Shown here piece after piece: positions 15,075 through 24,582 of a stretch of 64,000 bases of DNA. The stretch covers positions 1,798,001 through 1,862,000 of the forward strand of contig DASXEW010000003.1 in the NCBI GenBank assembly GCA_036489885.1, given 5' to 3'. This DNA comes from Candidatus Baltobacteraceae bacterium. Lineage in GTDB: Bacteria > Vulcanimicrobiota > Vulcanimicrobiia > Vulcanimicrobiales > Vulcanimicrobiaceae. Numbering within the stretch: the first letter of the stretch is position 1; each line of letters begins with the position of its first letter. Both the position numbers and the translations under genes were made by a program. The notes under the pieces were generated by a model. It was not told where the DNA came from and searched no databases. It saw only the letters and a list, made by a program, of their open reading frames with translations.

Positions 15075-15304
15075 CGTGTCTACTCCTTGGTTGGAATTTT
15101 GGGAACGCAAAAGATCGGAACCCGCTTACGATCATCGCGTATATTCCGCTTGAAGTGTTAGACCGAGCTATCCTCTGTACAAAGGGTTTAAGGCACGGTA
15201 TGAAAGTTAAGTCTTCGCAATGTGTTCGAAAAGACACAGCACGTGACTCAAGATTACCGTGCGTTGCTCATAGCGTGGAAGTTTGTACCACGCGACACAT
15301 TGCG

Positions 15305-16180
15305 TCAGAGACGTCCATTTGTGGCTAGAGAGATGGCTGCGGCACGCGTGTCGTGTGTTGTTCCGGAATGGGCGCTAATCATGAGAGCAAGCTCGTCTGC
15401 TTCGAGAGACCCAACGAAATCCGTGATGTCGGTCTCGGACAATTTCGATGTTGCCCAGTGCGAATTGCAACGAGCGCGTTCGTCGATCCAAACATTCCCT
15501 TCGGTCCCGAGGACGCGCTGGATGAAGATTCCGTAAAGCAAGTACTCCGAGAATTGTCGTATCCGCGCGATCGCGTCGTACCAACGATGCCCGCTGACCT
15601 GCTCCAGCCTCTCGCACATGCGCAAAACGAGTTCTCTCTTCCAACTAATCACCTGACCAATGTAATCGTCGAGCGGAAGCGTTTGCTTGGGAAGGCCCAG
15701 GAGAACACAAGCATTGCGGTGCCATGCGATGTGAGCAGTCATGTCGGGAGTGATCCCGTCACGGTTGCAATAGAGTCTCGTCTTACCGTCACGGGCGAAT
15801 ATCGATGGTTCGACGTCTCGAACGAAGACTGCGTCCGAGTCGACCATCAGCAGAGTGGACTCCGACAAAAGTGATGCCATTGCGATTTTGGCTATCTGCT
15901 GTACCAGCCATCCACTAATAGGAAGAACAGTTGCGGTCGTAAGCCAGCGATTCATGCGCGGCAGCTGGATGATACTTTTCGGCAAAACGTCTTCTTTACA
16001 CAAAACGATTGTTCGCCGGCTGCTCAGAGGAAGAAAATTCCGTAGATCGCGACGGTCGACGACGATATAGTGTCGGACCGCTTCCGGCAGAAACTCCTGA
16101 ACGCTGCGATTAAGCGCGCGACATAGTTCGAGGTCTCGTTTGAAGCTAGGCGTGACGATCGCGATCTGCTCACTGTACAT
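15305..16180 (-). CDS. Glycosyltransferase-like protein (DUF6492 type)
   Basis: 291 aa from ATG at 16180. The GT-A-like features are the opening IAIVTPSFKRDLELCRALNR and the central STLLMVDSDAVFVRDVEP, whose DSD is a likely metal-binding DxD motif. The protein is cytoplasmic. It is transcribed divergently from wza and probably adds a sugar to, or modifies, the same polymer. The donor is unknown. ATG at 16219 is an alternative start but would overlap the inverted repeat in the divergent promoter region. Confidence 0.7.
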   Translation of the reverse strand: MYSEQIAIVTPSFKRDLELCRALNRSVQEFLPEAVRHYIVVDRRDLRNFLPLSSRRTIVLCKEDVLPKSIIQLPRMNRWLTTATVLPISGWLVQQIAKIAMASLLSESTLLMVDSDAVFVRDVEPSIFARDGKTRLYCNRDGITPDMTAHIAWHRNACVLLGLPKQTLPLDDYIGQVISWKRELVLRMCERLEQVSGHRWYDAIARIRQFSEYLLYGIFIQRVLGTEGNVWIDERARCNSHWATSKLSETDITDFVGSLEADELALMISAHSGTTHDTRAAAISLATNGRL

Positions 16181-16218
16181 ACGTTGCTTGATACTCCTAC
16201 AAAAGTGGCTGATGCACA

Positions 16219-16237
16219 ATAGCCCAATTCGGGCTAT
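16219..16237. promoter_or_regulatory. Inverted repeat in the divergent EPS promoter region
   Basis: ATAGCCC-AATTC-GGGCTAT, a perfect 7-bp inverted repeat, overlaps a possible plus-strand -10 (TATAGT, 16235-16240) 33 bp before wza. It could be an operator for the nearby LuxR protein or a terminator stem. The function is inferred. Confidence 0.4.
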
Positions 16238-16272
16238 AGTGCGTCACGACGCCGTGGCTTATTCTTTTGCAG

Positions 16273-17412
16273 ATGCAACAACAGCGCGGCTTATCGTTTG
16301 TCCTCGGCGCGATATCGACGCTAATCCTGACTTTTCTCGTATGCGCGCCCGCTGTTGCGATGGTTCATGCCGGCGATGAGCTGCAGGTTACCGTTTACAA
16401 TCATCCGGAGCTCTCGCGCAAGGTCACGGTCGATGCATCCTCTGCATTGTCCTTGCCGCTCGTCGGTACGATCAATGTCCGTGGACTAGAGCCTGCTCAA
16501 ATCTCAGCGCGCGTCGCCAGCGCCCTCGGCGCTTATGTGCGCAACGCTGCGGTCGACATCGAGTTGGTTGCACAGAGCGAATCAATCTTCGTTTCCGGCG
16601 GCCCGGGCGGCGTTCTGAAATACTTGCCGGGCGAGACACTCGCCGGCGGGCTGGCCGATCTTTCGACGGTCATGAGCGGGAGTACGGGCCTAAACGCAAA
16701 TCCAGCCAAAGGGACGGATCTGGCGGGGCTCGAGCGCTCGCGCATCGACCTTCGCCGCGTCGCAGTTCGGCGCGACGGCGTCGTTCTTGGAAGCTATGAC
16801 GCGATCGCATTATCTGCGCGCGGTGACAGCGGGCCCTCACTCGTCCCCGGCGATACGATCGTTCTCGTCAATAAACCGAACGCGGTTCGCGTTCTGGGTG
16901 ACGTCGCGCGCCCCGGCATGACGTTCGTCTCCGGCGATGAGACCCTCGCTGATGCCATCGACCAAGCCGGAGGCGTCACCGCCAACGCAGCATCAACGCA
17001 CCTCGAGCTTCAGCGCAACGATAAGACGCAGCTACTTGCTTTGGGCGACCTGCAAATGCATCAGCCCGCACAAGATGGTGACGTCCTTGTCGTTCCCACG
17101 GCGCCGCGCGTCAGCGTCGTCGGTATGGTGGATAAGCCTGGCCCGGTCGTCCTGAAAACGGATTTCTCGCTGCTCGACGCTCTTTATAGCGCCGGCGGTC
17201 CGACGAAGTGGGGCGATCTCTCAAAGGTCACCGTCATTCAAAACGGCACGAGCCATATCTACAACATCGCCGCGCTGACTCACGGCGATACATCGCAGAA
17301 CCCCGCGCTCACTGACGGCGACACGGTCTTCGTGCCAGAGGGACACAGGGTCGACTACGGCGGCGTCTTTGCGGCCCTGGCACCGTTGCTCTACCTTGTC
17401 AGGCCGTTCTAA
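16273..17412 (+). CDS. Polysaccharide export protein, Wza type (SLBB domains)
   Basis: Periplasmic/outer-membrane export channel component. A signal peptide (GLSFVLGAISTLILTFLVCAPAVA) is followed by the polysaccharide export domain (GDELQVTVYNHPELSRKVTV) and SLBB-type modules (NAVRVLGDVARPGMTFVSGD; VSVVGMVDKPGPVVLKTDF). No clear lipobox is seen, unlike classical Wza, so the outer-membrane anchoring may differ. ATG at 16273 is preferred over an in-frame TTG at 16267. It is the first gene of a 13-gene operon running to 30109. Confidence 0.88.
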   Translation: MQQQRGLSFVLGAISTLILTFLVCAPAVAMVHAGDELQVTVYNHPELSRKVTVDASSALSLPLVGTINVRGLEPAQISARVASALGAYVRNAAVDIELVAQSESIFVSGGPGGVLKYLPGETLAGGLADLSTVMSGSTGLNANPAKGTDLAGLERSRIDLRRVAVRRDGVVLGSYDAIALSARGDSGPSLVPGDTIVLVNKPNAVRVLGDVARPGMTFVSGDETLADAIDQAGGVTANAASTHLELQRNDKTQLLALGDLQMHQPAQDGDVLVVPTAPRVSVVGMVDKPGPVVLKTDFSLLDALYSAGGPTKWGDLSKVTVIQNGTSHIYNIAALTHGDTSQNPALTDGDTVFVPEGHRVDYGGVFAALAPLLYLVRPF

Positions 17413-17413
17413 G

Positions 17414-18031
17414 ATGCCAACCGACATTGGATCGACATTTGTCTATCGCGAAAACCGCATGACCCGCCGAATTCGCCGCGCTGTCGACGCGTTTCTCGCG
17501 CTGACGTTCCTTTTTCTTGCGGGAGCGATCCTCATACTTGCCGCCATCGCAATCTTGATCGAGGACGGCCGCCCTATGTTCTTCACGCAACGCCGCGTCG
17601 GGCGTTTCGAGCGCCTGTTCGTCATGTATAAGTTGCGGACCATGAAGAAAGAATTTTGCGGCGATTCTCCGTCACCGACGACAGCCGGTGACGATCGCAT
17701 AACCCGCGTCGGGCGCATCTTACGACGAACGTCGATCGATGAGATCCCGCAGCTCATCAACGTCCTGCGCGGCGAGATGTCATTGATCGGCCCGCGGCCT
17801 GAGATGGGGATCATTATGAAACGCTACGAGCCGTGGCAGCACTTGCGGCACGTGATCTCTCCCGGAATCACGTGTCTTTGGCAGATCACGTGCCGGTCCA
17901 CAATTCCACTCGATCGACCGGAAGCGACCGCCCTCGATCTCGACTACATCAGAAATGCATCGCCGTTACTTGACGGCGCGATCCTCTTACGTACGGTCAA
18001 CTCACTGGTCTCCGCCAAAGGCGCATATTAA
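17414..18031 (+). CDS. Undecaprenyl-phosphate sugar phosphotransferase (initiating enzyme)
   Basis: Transfers a sugar-1-phosphate to undecaprenyl phosphate on the cytoplasmic face, starting repeat-unit assembly. One N-terminal membrane helix (AFLALTFLFLAGAILILAAI) is followed by the conserved core: FFTQRRVGR, MYKLRTMK, RVGRILRRTSIDEIPQLIN and GEMSLIGPRPE. About 205 aa, a short single-helix type (WcaJ/PglC-like catalytic half). ATG at 17414 is one base after the wza stop; the stop TAA overlaps the next ATG. Confidence 0.92.
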   Translation: MPTDIGSTFVYRENRMTRRIRRAVDAFLALTFLFLAGAILILAAIAILIEDGRPMFFTQRRVGRFERLFVMYKLRTMKKEFCGDSPSPTTAGDDRITRVGRILRRTSIDEIPQLINVLRGEMSLIGPRPEMGIIMKRYEPWQHLRHVISPGITCLWQITCRSTIPLDRPEATALDLDYIRNASPLLDGAILLRTVNSLVSAKGAY

Positions 18032-19353
18032 TGAGTTCTTCCCGTGCCGTCTGCATCGTCGGTACTGGCTATGTCGGCATGGCTTGCATGATTGGCCTCG
18101 CCGAGCTCGGCTGGCGCGTTCATGGCTATGACATCAGCGCGGAGCGCGTAGAACGTCTGAAGCTAGGGATTCCGCCATATCGCGAGCCCGGCATCCTCGA
18201 GGCTCTGCGCGAGCATCTGGACGCCGGCAAAATGCATTTCTTCGAAGATCTCGACGCCGCCGCGCGCGATGCGCAAATCGTGATCGTCGCCGTTGGAACG
18301 CCTTCGCGAGAAGACGGCTCGGCCGACATCAGCGCGCTGCAATCGGTGATCCATGAGCTCGCGAAGGTAAAGTTCGCATCGTGGCCCACAATTGTCATTC
18401 GATCGACCGTTCCACCCGGAACCACGGACGCGTTGGCGCATCTGGCAAGAGACTGGGGCGACGTCGTCTACGCACCGGAGTTCTTACGCGAGGGCACAGC
18501 CGTTCGAGATTTCCTCGATCCGGATCGTGTCGTGGTCGGCTGCGAGACACCCGCGTCGGCCGTTGGGTACGTTCGCTTGTTTGAACGGTTGCAGCGACCA
18601 GTTCTGTTTACGTCGCGTTCCAGCGCGGAACTGATCAAGTGTTGTTCTAACGCCTTCTTGGCGCTTAAAATCAGCTTTGCCAACGAAGTTGCGAACCTAT
18701 GCGACGCCTGCGATGGAATGGCGGACGACGTCCTACGAGGCATCGGTTACGATCAAAGAATTGGTTCGCAGTTTCTTCGACCTGGTATCGGCTTCGGCGG
18801 CCCATGCTTCGAAAAGGACGTCAAAAGTATGGAGTTCGTCGCGCGCGAACGAGGCGTCGGTCGGGAATTGCTTTCCGCTATGCTGCGCGTCAATGATGCC
18901 CAGCCCAAGAAAATCATCGACTTGCTCGAGAACGAAATCGGCGCACTTGCCGAGGCGAAAATCGGAGTCTGGGGCCTTGCATTCAAAGCAGGCACCGACG
19001 ACATCCGCAACTCCCTGGCCCTCATCATCGTAGAAGAATTGAGTCGACGAGGAGCGTCCACTGTGGTGTTCGATCCTGCCGTGCACGTTGCACCCCTTCC
19101 GCGCGACAGCCGGCTCGTGACATCCGCGCTGGAGGCTGCGAAGGCTGACGCGCTTCTCGTGCTGACCGAGTGGCCCGAATTCGCGCGCATCGATCCGAAT
19201 CTCTATGCCGCGACGCTCAATTTAGGCGTCGTCATCGATGGGCGGAACATCCTCGATCCGGATCGCGTCGCTTCTGCGGGTCTCAATTATCGTGGCGTAG
19301 GGCGGGGCGTATGGGCTCCCGTCGATCGCCCTCGCGTCGCGTCGGTCGTTTGA
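18031..19353 (+). CDS. ugd: UDP-glucose 6-dehydrogenase family
   Basis: Oxidises UDP-glucose to UDP-glucuronate with two NAD+. The Rossmann motif is CIVGTGYVGMA at residues ~7-17, with YAPEFLREGTAVRDFL, the catalytic Cys in GFGGPCFEKDVKS (~residue 258) and LAFKAGTDDIRNSLAL. At 440 aa it is normal for the family. GDP-mannose dehydrogenase is the alternative, but the UDP-xylose synthase three genes downstream uses UDP-glucuronate, which supports Ugd. TAATG overlap with the gene before. Confidence 0.88.
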   Translation: MSSSRAVCIVGTGYVGMACMIGLAELGWRVHGYDISAERVERLKLGIPPYREPGILEALREHLDAGKMHFFEDLDAAARDAQIVIVAVGTPSREDGSADISALQSVIHELAKVKFASWPTIVIRSTVPPGTTDALAHLARDWGDVVYAPEFLREGTAVRDFLDPDRVVVGCETPASAVGYVRLFERLQRPVLFTSRSSAELIKCCSNAFLALKISFANEVANLCDACDGMADDVLRGIGYDQRIGSQFLRPGIGFGGPCFEKDVKSMEFVARERGVGRELLSAMLRVNDAQPKKIIDLLENEIGALAEAKIGVWGLAFKAGTDDIRNSLALIIVEELSRRGASTVVFDPAVHVAPLPRDSRLVTSALEAAKADALLVLTEWPEFARIDPNLYAATLNLGVVIDGRNILDPDRVASAGLNYRGVGRGVWAPVDRPRVASVV

Positions 19354-19354
19354 T

Positions 19355-20698
19355 ATGGGACTGCTGCACGATCTCTACAAAATACTCGACGTCCTCCAAC
19401 GTCGGCGAATCTTGGTGTACGTCAGCTTAGCGGTTGGTTTGGTCGTTATGGTCTTGGCTCTGCGCGTCATTCCCAAGTCCTATGAGTCGAGCTCACGGGT
19501 CCTCATCGTCGCCGATAACAACGGGCGCGACCCCTCAGTTACCTCGATCGATTTGCCCGCGGTCGCAACGAGCACCGCCGTGCTGTCGCGAGTAATGGAG
19601 GATTTAAAGCTCCCCGTCAGCCTCTCGTCGCTCAAACACTCCGTGAAAGCGCGCGTGAGCCCTCGGTCGAGCATCATGGAGATCACGTATCGCGATACGC
19701 AGCCGGATCGCGCGGTCGCCGTACCAAATGCAATTGCTGACGAGCTCAGCCTCTATTACGAAACGATCTCAACGAGCAGGGCCGACTCGACGATCGCGAA
19801 GCTTGATGCTGCCATCGCTGCATCGTTGCAACGCATAGAACTGCTGAGTCGTCGGATTGCCGTCCAGTCCGCGCACGACCCTCTCGTCCAATCGGACCAT
19901 GCGTTCACAGCGCTAACCGCAAGGCTGGACGACCTAACCAGCCAGCGTCAATTTGCGCGAGTAGCGCTCGAGGCCGACATGGCGGCCCGAAACGCGCTCT
20001 CGGGAAGTCCAGCTCTCTCAAAGATCGCGCGTCATGAAGAACTTCAGAATGATTCGACGTATGGAGAACTTGCTGCCGGAACGGCAAAAGACGCCGCAGC
20101 ACTAGCTTTCACGAAGGCGGCCTATACCGGGCGATACCCTGGACTTCCAGGATTGAAAACTAAAGTCGAGGCTGAGCGACAGGCAACCGAATCACGTGAG
20201 AGAGCGACGATCGCGTCTCCGAACGCCTATAGTCCGTCGCTTGCCGCAAACGAACTCGAGCAGCGGAAGGCTGAAGGCGTTATTATCGGCGACCGGGCGA
20301 AGGTCGCCGCAATCGATACTCTTGTAGCGCAGACGAAGGCGCAGCTGCGCGACTTGCCGAGCGCAACGGCGACTGAGGAACAGTTGAGGCTGAAGCAGGA
20401 CGCTGCAAAGGCGGATTATCTCGCGCTGACCGGCCAACGAACGGCGGCCGTCGCGAGTCGCGCGGAAGCGTTGTCGCTAGGCTCAGTCGTCGTCGTCGAT
20501 CGTGCGGTTCGGGCCGACGCAGCCGTCGTTGGTTTGAGCGGGATCCGACTCGCTGCAATGGTTTTCTTACTTGTCCTAAGCTTCGCGCTTGCGAGCGCCT
20601 ACGTGGCTGAGATGCTGGATCCGCACCTGCGCCGCCCAAGTCAAATCGAGGACATGTATGGCGCGCATCTGATCGCGACCTTGAGCATGGATCAGTAA
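19355..20698 (+). CDS. Chain-length determinant (Wzz/PCP family)
   Basis: Inner-membrane co-polymerase controlling polymer length. Two membrane segments frame the protein: VYVSLAVGLVVMVLALRVI (~residues 20-38) and LAAMVFLLVLSFALASAYVA (~residues 395-415). Between them lies a long periplasmic region with a probable coiled coil (ELEQRKAEGVIIGDRAKVAA). It ends with a proline-containing cytoplasmic tail (DPHLRRPSQIEDMYGAHLIA). No kinase domain is fused; the next gene carries a separate degenerate one. Confidence 0.85.
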   Translation: MGLLHDLYKILDVLQRRRILVYVSLAVGLVVMVLALRVIPKSYESSSRVLIVADNNGRDPSVTSIDLPAVATSTAVLSRVMEDLKLPVSLSSLKHSVKARVSPRSSIMEITYRDTQPDRAVAVPNAIADELSLYYETISTSRADSTIAKLDAAIAASLQRIELLSRRIAVQSAHDPLVQSDHAFTALTARLDDLTSQRQFARVALEADMAARNALSGSPALSKIARHEELQNDSTYGELAAGTAKDAAALAFTKAAYTGRYPGLPGLKTKVEAERQATESRERATIASPNAYSPSLAANELEQRKAEGVIIGDRAKVAAIDTLVAQTKAQLRDLPSATATEEQLRLKQDAAKADYLALTGQRTAAVASRAEALSLGSVVVVDRAVRADAAVVGLSGIRLAAMVFLLVLSFALASAYVAEMLDPHLRRPSQIEDMYGAHLIATLSMDQ

Positions 20699-20703
20699 GC
20701 GCT

Positions 20704-21351
20704 ATGAATGAAATGCTCGCATCACACTTTCAAACCGTTCGCACGCGTGTCGAAGCCGAAGTCAAACTGCATTCCATCATTATGGTGACCTCGGCAAAGG
20801 CCGACGATGGAGCTAAGCTCACGGCCTTCGGTCTCGCTGAATGCCTCGCGTCGGCCGGACATCAGACCGCACTCATCGACGCGGCGGCCAATCCGGATGC
20901 TGCAGTCAACGGTCGCTTCAAGACGAAGGCACGCTGCGGCTTTCCAATTTATGCGATGCCGGAAGGCGACGGCACGCAATCGCGTGCACGCGACGCGCTC
21001 GAGTCGCTCGAGCGTCAAGTGCGTGAAGAATTTGATTACACGATCATCGATGCGCCGCCGTTCATGCATCACAACGTTACCGTGGCTCTGGCTCGGACCG
21101 TTGATGCGGTAGTCGTTACGTTGCGCCTCGGCCGCAAGCCGAGCAAAGCCGATCAGTTCACGCTTCATGCGCTGGGCCGCGCCGGCGCGCGCGTACTCGG
21201 TATAATCGCCGTGACCCCTGAGAGTATCGAGCATTTCGATGAAGTCGGCGGCGCGCAATACATTGCAGACCCAATTCGGCGAGTTGCCGCGCACGCAGCC
21301 AATGGAACCACAGGTGCCGGGATGCAAATCCGTGCTCGACGAGCTCGTTGA
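20704..21351 (+). CDS. CpsD/BY-kinase-like protein with a degenerate P-loop
   Basis: Family members autophosphorylate and control Wzz. The fold is clear: MNEMLASHFQTVRTRVE start, VTSAKADDGAKLTAFGLAEC where Walker A belongs, TALIDAAANPD at Walker A', and EFDYTIIDAPPF at Walker B. The canonical GEGK[ST] is replaced by DDGAKLT, with no GK[ST]. There is no Tyr-rich tail. It probably binds Wzz without normal kinase activity (inference). It lies 5 bp after wzz. Confidence 0.78.
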   Translation: MNEMLASHFQTVRTRVEAEVKLHSIIMVTSAKADDGAKLTAFGLAECLASAGHQTALIDAAANPDAAVNGRFKTKARCGFPIYAMPEGDGTQSRARDALESLERQVREEFDYTIIDAPPFMHHNVTVALARTVDAVVVTLRLGRKPSKADQFTLHALGRAGARVLGIIAVTPESIEHFDEVGGAQYIADPIRRVAAHAANGTTGAGMQIRARRAR

Positions 21352-21355
21352 TTAG

Positions 21356-22327
21356 ATGCTCCACCTCGTAACCGGCGGAGCCGGCTTCTTAGGCGCTCAT
21401 CTTACAAATGCTCTCGTAGACGACGGTCACTCGGTTATCATAGCCGACAACTTTTCTACCGGTCACGTTCGCAACCTCGAATACGCGATCTCCACGGGAC
21501 GTGCTACGCTCGTCTACGTGGACGTGGCGCAACCATATGCGGACCTTTGCCACATCCTTGCCGACGCCGTAAAGACTCGAATCGAGCGCATTTATCACCT
21601 CGCGTCGCCCGCGAGTCCGAAAGCGTACGGCGAGCACCCGTGGGAAACGCTGCAAGTCAATGCAATTGGCACCATGGCGCTTATAGATCTTGCGCTCGAA
21701 CACGAGGCGCGCTTTCTGTTCGCATCGACTTCCGAAATCTATGGCGATCCGCTCGTGCATCCGCAGCCGGAGAGTTACTTCGGCAACGTGGATCCGATTG
21801 GACCGCGGAGCTGCTATGACGAGGGCAAGCGGTTCGGCGAAGCCGCGGTAGCGACCGCAGTACGAACTCGTCAGCTCGACGGGCGCGTCGTGCGGTTTTT
21901 CAATTGTTATGGACCGGCAATGGACGAGAGCGATGGACGTTTGGTCCCAGAGCTATTCCACGCGGCCGAGGCAGGTTTACCACTTCCCATCCACGGCACC
22001 GGAAAACAAACGCGGTCGATGACATACGTCGACGATGCGATGGTCATGTTACGAGCGGTTATGGATCGGACGCAGCCCGAACTTCAACCCGTCAACATCG
22101 GCAGTGACGAGGAACTCACAGTGGAGGAGATTGCGCGTGTCGTCGCTCGCGTTTGCGGCGTCGCTTTCGAAACGCAATATCTGCCGGCGCGTGAGGGGGA
22201 TCCGCAGATGCGTAAGCCCGACCTCACCCGAATTCGGTCCTATGGCGTGCCGCCCCCGACGACACTCGAAGAAGGCTTGCGTGCGACATATCGGTGGCTT
22301 CGCGACGAACGTCGTGCTTTCGCCTAA
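21356..22327 (+). CDS. UDP-glucuronate decarboxylase (UDP-xylose synthase)
   Basis: Extended SDR enzyme that would convert UDP-glucuronate to UDP-xylose. Visible are the NAD-binding VTGGAGFLGAHL (residues ~5-16), ADNFSTG, the Thr/Ser of FASTSEIYGDP, and the active-site block SCYDEGKRFGE, whose YDEGKR is characteristic of UDP-xylose synthases. It also has MTYVDDAM and MRKPDLTRIR. At 323 aa it is normal length. With Ugd upstream it implies xylose (or 4-keto-pentose) in the polymer. Confidence 0.88.
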   Translation: MLHLVTGGAGFLGAHLTNALVDDGHSVIIADNFSTGHVRNLEYAISTGRATLVYVDVAQPYADLCHILADAVKTRIERIYHLASPASPKAYGEHPWETLQVNAIGTMALIDLALEHEARFLFASTSEIYGDPLVHPQPESYFGNVDPIGPRSCYDEGKRFGEAAVATAVRTRQLDGRVVRFFNCYGPAMDESDGRLVPELFHAAEAGLPLPIHGTGKQTRSMTYVDDAMVMLRAVMDRTQPELQPVNIGSDEELTVEEIARVVARVCGVAFETQYLPAREGDPQMRKPDLTRIRSYGVPPPTTLEEGLRATYRWLRDERRAFA

Positions 22328-23170
22328 ATGCTGGTTCAACCGACAACTGCGGAGTACTTAGACTTTCATTTCGCGGGGACAGACGCACGCGTAAGCGCGC
22401 CGCAGCGTATCCTCTCGGTTCTCAACCAAATGCTCGCTCCTCTTTCGAGCACATGGGTAGGGCTAAAGTCTCCCATCGCGATCGAGATCGCGTTCGATGA
22501 AGAAGTCTGGCGTATTACCGGGAGCTCGCCCAGCGCCGGCAAGGCGCTCGGGCGTTTGACACCTCTGCCTCAGGTGGCGGGAGCCGCGATCTCGTCGTTG
22601 CTCGCGGAGCTCGCGCATCACCGAGCGGTTAGCGTATGGCGTGCTACGATTGTCGAATCCCAAGGTAACGCGCTCGCGTTTGTCGGCGACGATTGGGAGT
22701 CTTGCATCACGTTGACCGCGCATCTGCACGCTCGAGGCTGGCGAATTCTCAGCGGAGATTACGCGTTGGTCGACATTCCCACGATGACGGCGATCCCATT
22801 TCAGAAATTGCTTCACGTCAACTCGTCGAGTCTTTCTTCGTTTCCCTTAGCGTACCGCCGCGCAGTCGAAGCGTCGCCATGGTACTCGTTGGCACATACG
22901 ATCGCCTTCTATGCAATCGACCCGACACTTGTCACCGGGACGGTCGCTTGGGCGGAGCAGTGCGTCATCAGATCGATTCTCAAAGTAGACGGGCGCATCG
23001 CCGACCATCCCACCCTTGAAGCCGCCGAAGACTTCGCAATTACCGAAACTCTGCGCCTCAGTGACCTCGGCGTGGGCCTGGACAGCGCAATGTTAATCCC
23101 GGGCAGCTTTATCGAGACTGCCGATTTCGTGGAACGCTGGTTCCATACGTTGTCACCATGCGGCTCCTAA
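22328..23170 (+). CDS. HPr-kinase-like protein with a lost P-loop
   Basis: 280 aa. The segment GNALAFVGDDWESCITLTAH, then LHARGWRILSGDYALVD, follows the layout of HPrK-like proteins (beta strand, P-loop, helix, strand ending in D). However, the expected G....GK[ST] reads GDDWESCIT. The N-terminal half and C-terminus (GSFIETADFVERWF) match nothing I know. Such proteins are common in exopolysaccharide loci; the function is unsettled. Starts right at the stop of the xylose synthase gene and overlaps wzx by 13 nt. Confidence 0.6.
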   Translation: MLVQPTTAEYLDFHFAGTDARVSAPQRILSVLNQMLAPLSSTWVGLKSPIAIEIAFDEEVWRITGSSPSAGKALGRLTPLPQVAGAAISSLLAELAHHRAVSVWRATIVESQGNALAFVGDDWESCITLTAHLHARGWRILSGDYALVDIPTMTAIPFQKLLHVNSSSLSSFPLAYRRAVEASPWYSLAHTIAFYAIDPTLVTGTVAWAEQCVIRSILKVDGRIADHPTLEAAEDFAITETLRLSDLGVGLDSAMLIPGSFIETADFVERWFHTLSPCGS

Positions 23171-24582
23171 CACAATCGGGGTTTTATCTCATCGGGCGTG
23201 TCGGCCCCGCGGCTATCGGCGTCTGTGGCATCGCAATCTATACGCGTTTGCTTGATCCTGCGAGCATCGGCACGTATGCGATACTGCTGAGCACCTCGCT
23301 CTTGGCGAGCGGGATCGGCTTCACGTGGCTTCGCATTGCTGCGCTTCGAGTTGCCGCGGGAGAGAAGAAGCTCGAGACTGACTTTACGACGACGGTAGGG
23401 CTCCTATTTGTGGGAACGGCGATCGTGGTCGCGGTTATCGAGGGTGTCGCTCTGCATTTTTATCAGCGGGGCTTCTCGGTGGACTTGATCGTGCTCGCAG
23501 CCGCCGCGGCAATATCGGCTGCATGGTACGACCTCAACGCAAGCCTGCTTCAGGCGCGCCTCAAAGTCGTCTCGTGGGGCCTCCTGAATTTGGCCCGTGC
23601 TGTGGTGGCCGTTACGTGTTCGGTTGTGCTGATTTATGCCGGTTTCAGAGAGGAAGCATTGCTGGGCGGTTTCGTGTTCGGCAATGCGTCGACGCTAGCG
23701 TTCATGAAGATGTGGCGTCCGGCAGTCACCGGTCGCTTTGACGCCGCGCTGTTTTGGCGCTGTTTTCATTTTGGCTGGCCCCAAAGCGTAAACGCCGCCC
23801 AAGCCCTTATCGCGCCAACCTTCCAGCGCTGGACGCTGCAGCTCATCGCCGGGAGCGGAGCAGTCGGAATTTTCGCGGTCTCACAAGACTTTTCAACTCA
23901 AACGATCGCGAGCATTGTCGGAGCGATAAGCCTTGCCGGCATTCCGCTCGCATACCGGGAAAAAGAACGCGGCGACGTCGCGGCGCTCAACGCTCAGCTG
24001 CGCGAGAATGCCGGCCTCATTTTCGCAATCGCGCTTCCCGCGACGGTCGGGTTTGCGATCCTCTCATCGCCGATCGCACACTCGCTCTTTGGTATGCGCT
24101 TCTGGAGCGGAGCTTCGCTCATTCTCACGCTCGTCGGCGTCTCGGCGTTCGCTGTCAATCTACGGACGTACTACTTCGATCAAGCATTCGAATTGGCGAT
24201 GGAGACGCGTCCCCAGGCCGCGATCTCGGTTATCGGAACGGTCCTCGCAGTGGCAGCCACGCTGATCTTGGTGCCGCGTTTCGCGGCAGTGGGTGCCGCC
24301 GTCGGCGGATTGCTTGCAAGTATTGTCTGTCTTGTGCTCAGCATTGTCTGGGGCATGCGTATTCTGAGAATGCCGCTTCCGATTCGCGACTGGAGTCGTA
24401 CCGCAATCGCGACTATCGGTATGGGACTCGTCCTTGTCCTCGTTCCGAAGGAAAACAATCTTCTTGGTCTATTTTTCGCAATCTCCGGCGGAACGATAGT
24501 CTACATCGTGCTCTCATCCGCAATGCGTTTTTCACTCCTCCGCACGCATTTCGGCGGGCGGTTTGTGTGGCTGCAGCGATGA
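23158..24582 (+). CDS. Polysaccharide flippase, Wzx/MOP family
   Basis: Translocates lipid-linked repeat units across the inner membrane. 474 aa, with about 12-14 hydrophobic segments along its length (for example GRVGPAAIGVCGIAIYTRLL, AYLLST-like SIGTYAILLSTSLLASGIGF, and C-terminal LGLFFAISGGTIVYIVLSSA). The order fits polysaccharide-biosynthesis MOP exporters. The ATG overlaps the preceding gene; its stop overlaps the next ATG (ATGA). Confidence 0.88.
   Translation: MRLLTQSGFYLIGRVGPAAIGVCGIAIYTRLLDPASIGTYAILLSTSLLASGIGFTWLRIAALRVAAGEKKLETDFTTTVGLLFVGTAIVVAVIEGVALHFYQRGFSVDLIVLAAAAAISAAWYDLNASLLQARLKVVSWGLLNLARAVVAVTCSVVLIYAGFREEALLGGFVFGNASTLAFMKMWRPAVTGRFDAALFWRCFHFGWPQSVNAAQALIAPTFQRWTLQLIAGSGAVGIFAVSQDFSTQTIASIVGAISLAGIPLAYREKERGDVAALNAQLRENAGLIFAIALPATVGFAILSSPIAHSLFGMRFWSGASLILTLVGVSAFAVNLRTYYFDQAFELAMETRPQAAISVIGTVLAVAATLILVPRFAAVGAAVGGLLASIVCLVLSIVWGMRILRMPLPIRDWSRTAIATIGMGLVLVLVPKENNLLGLFFAISGGTIVYIVLSSAMRFSLLRTHFGGRFVWLQR

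Noticed and set aside
20722-21327. Minus-strand frame of 201 codons
   Set aside because: Antisense to the BY-kinase-like gene, which has a recognisable fold and operon position.
23754-24578. N-terminal extension of the WecG-type frame
   Set aside because: This is wzx read out of frame (Arg-rich, no motif); the true start overlaps the wzx stop at 24579.
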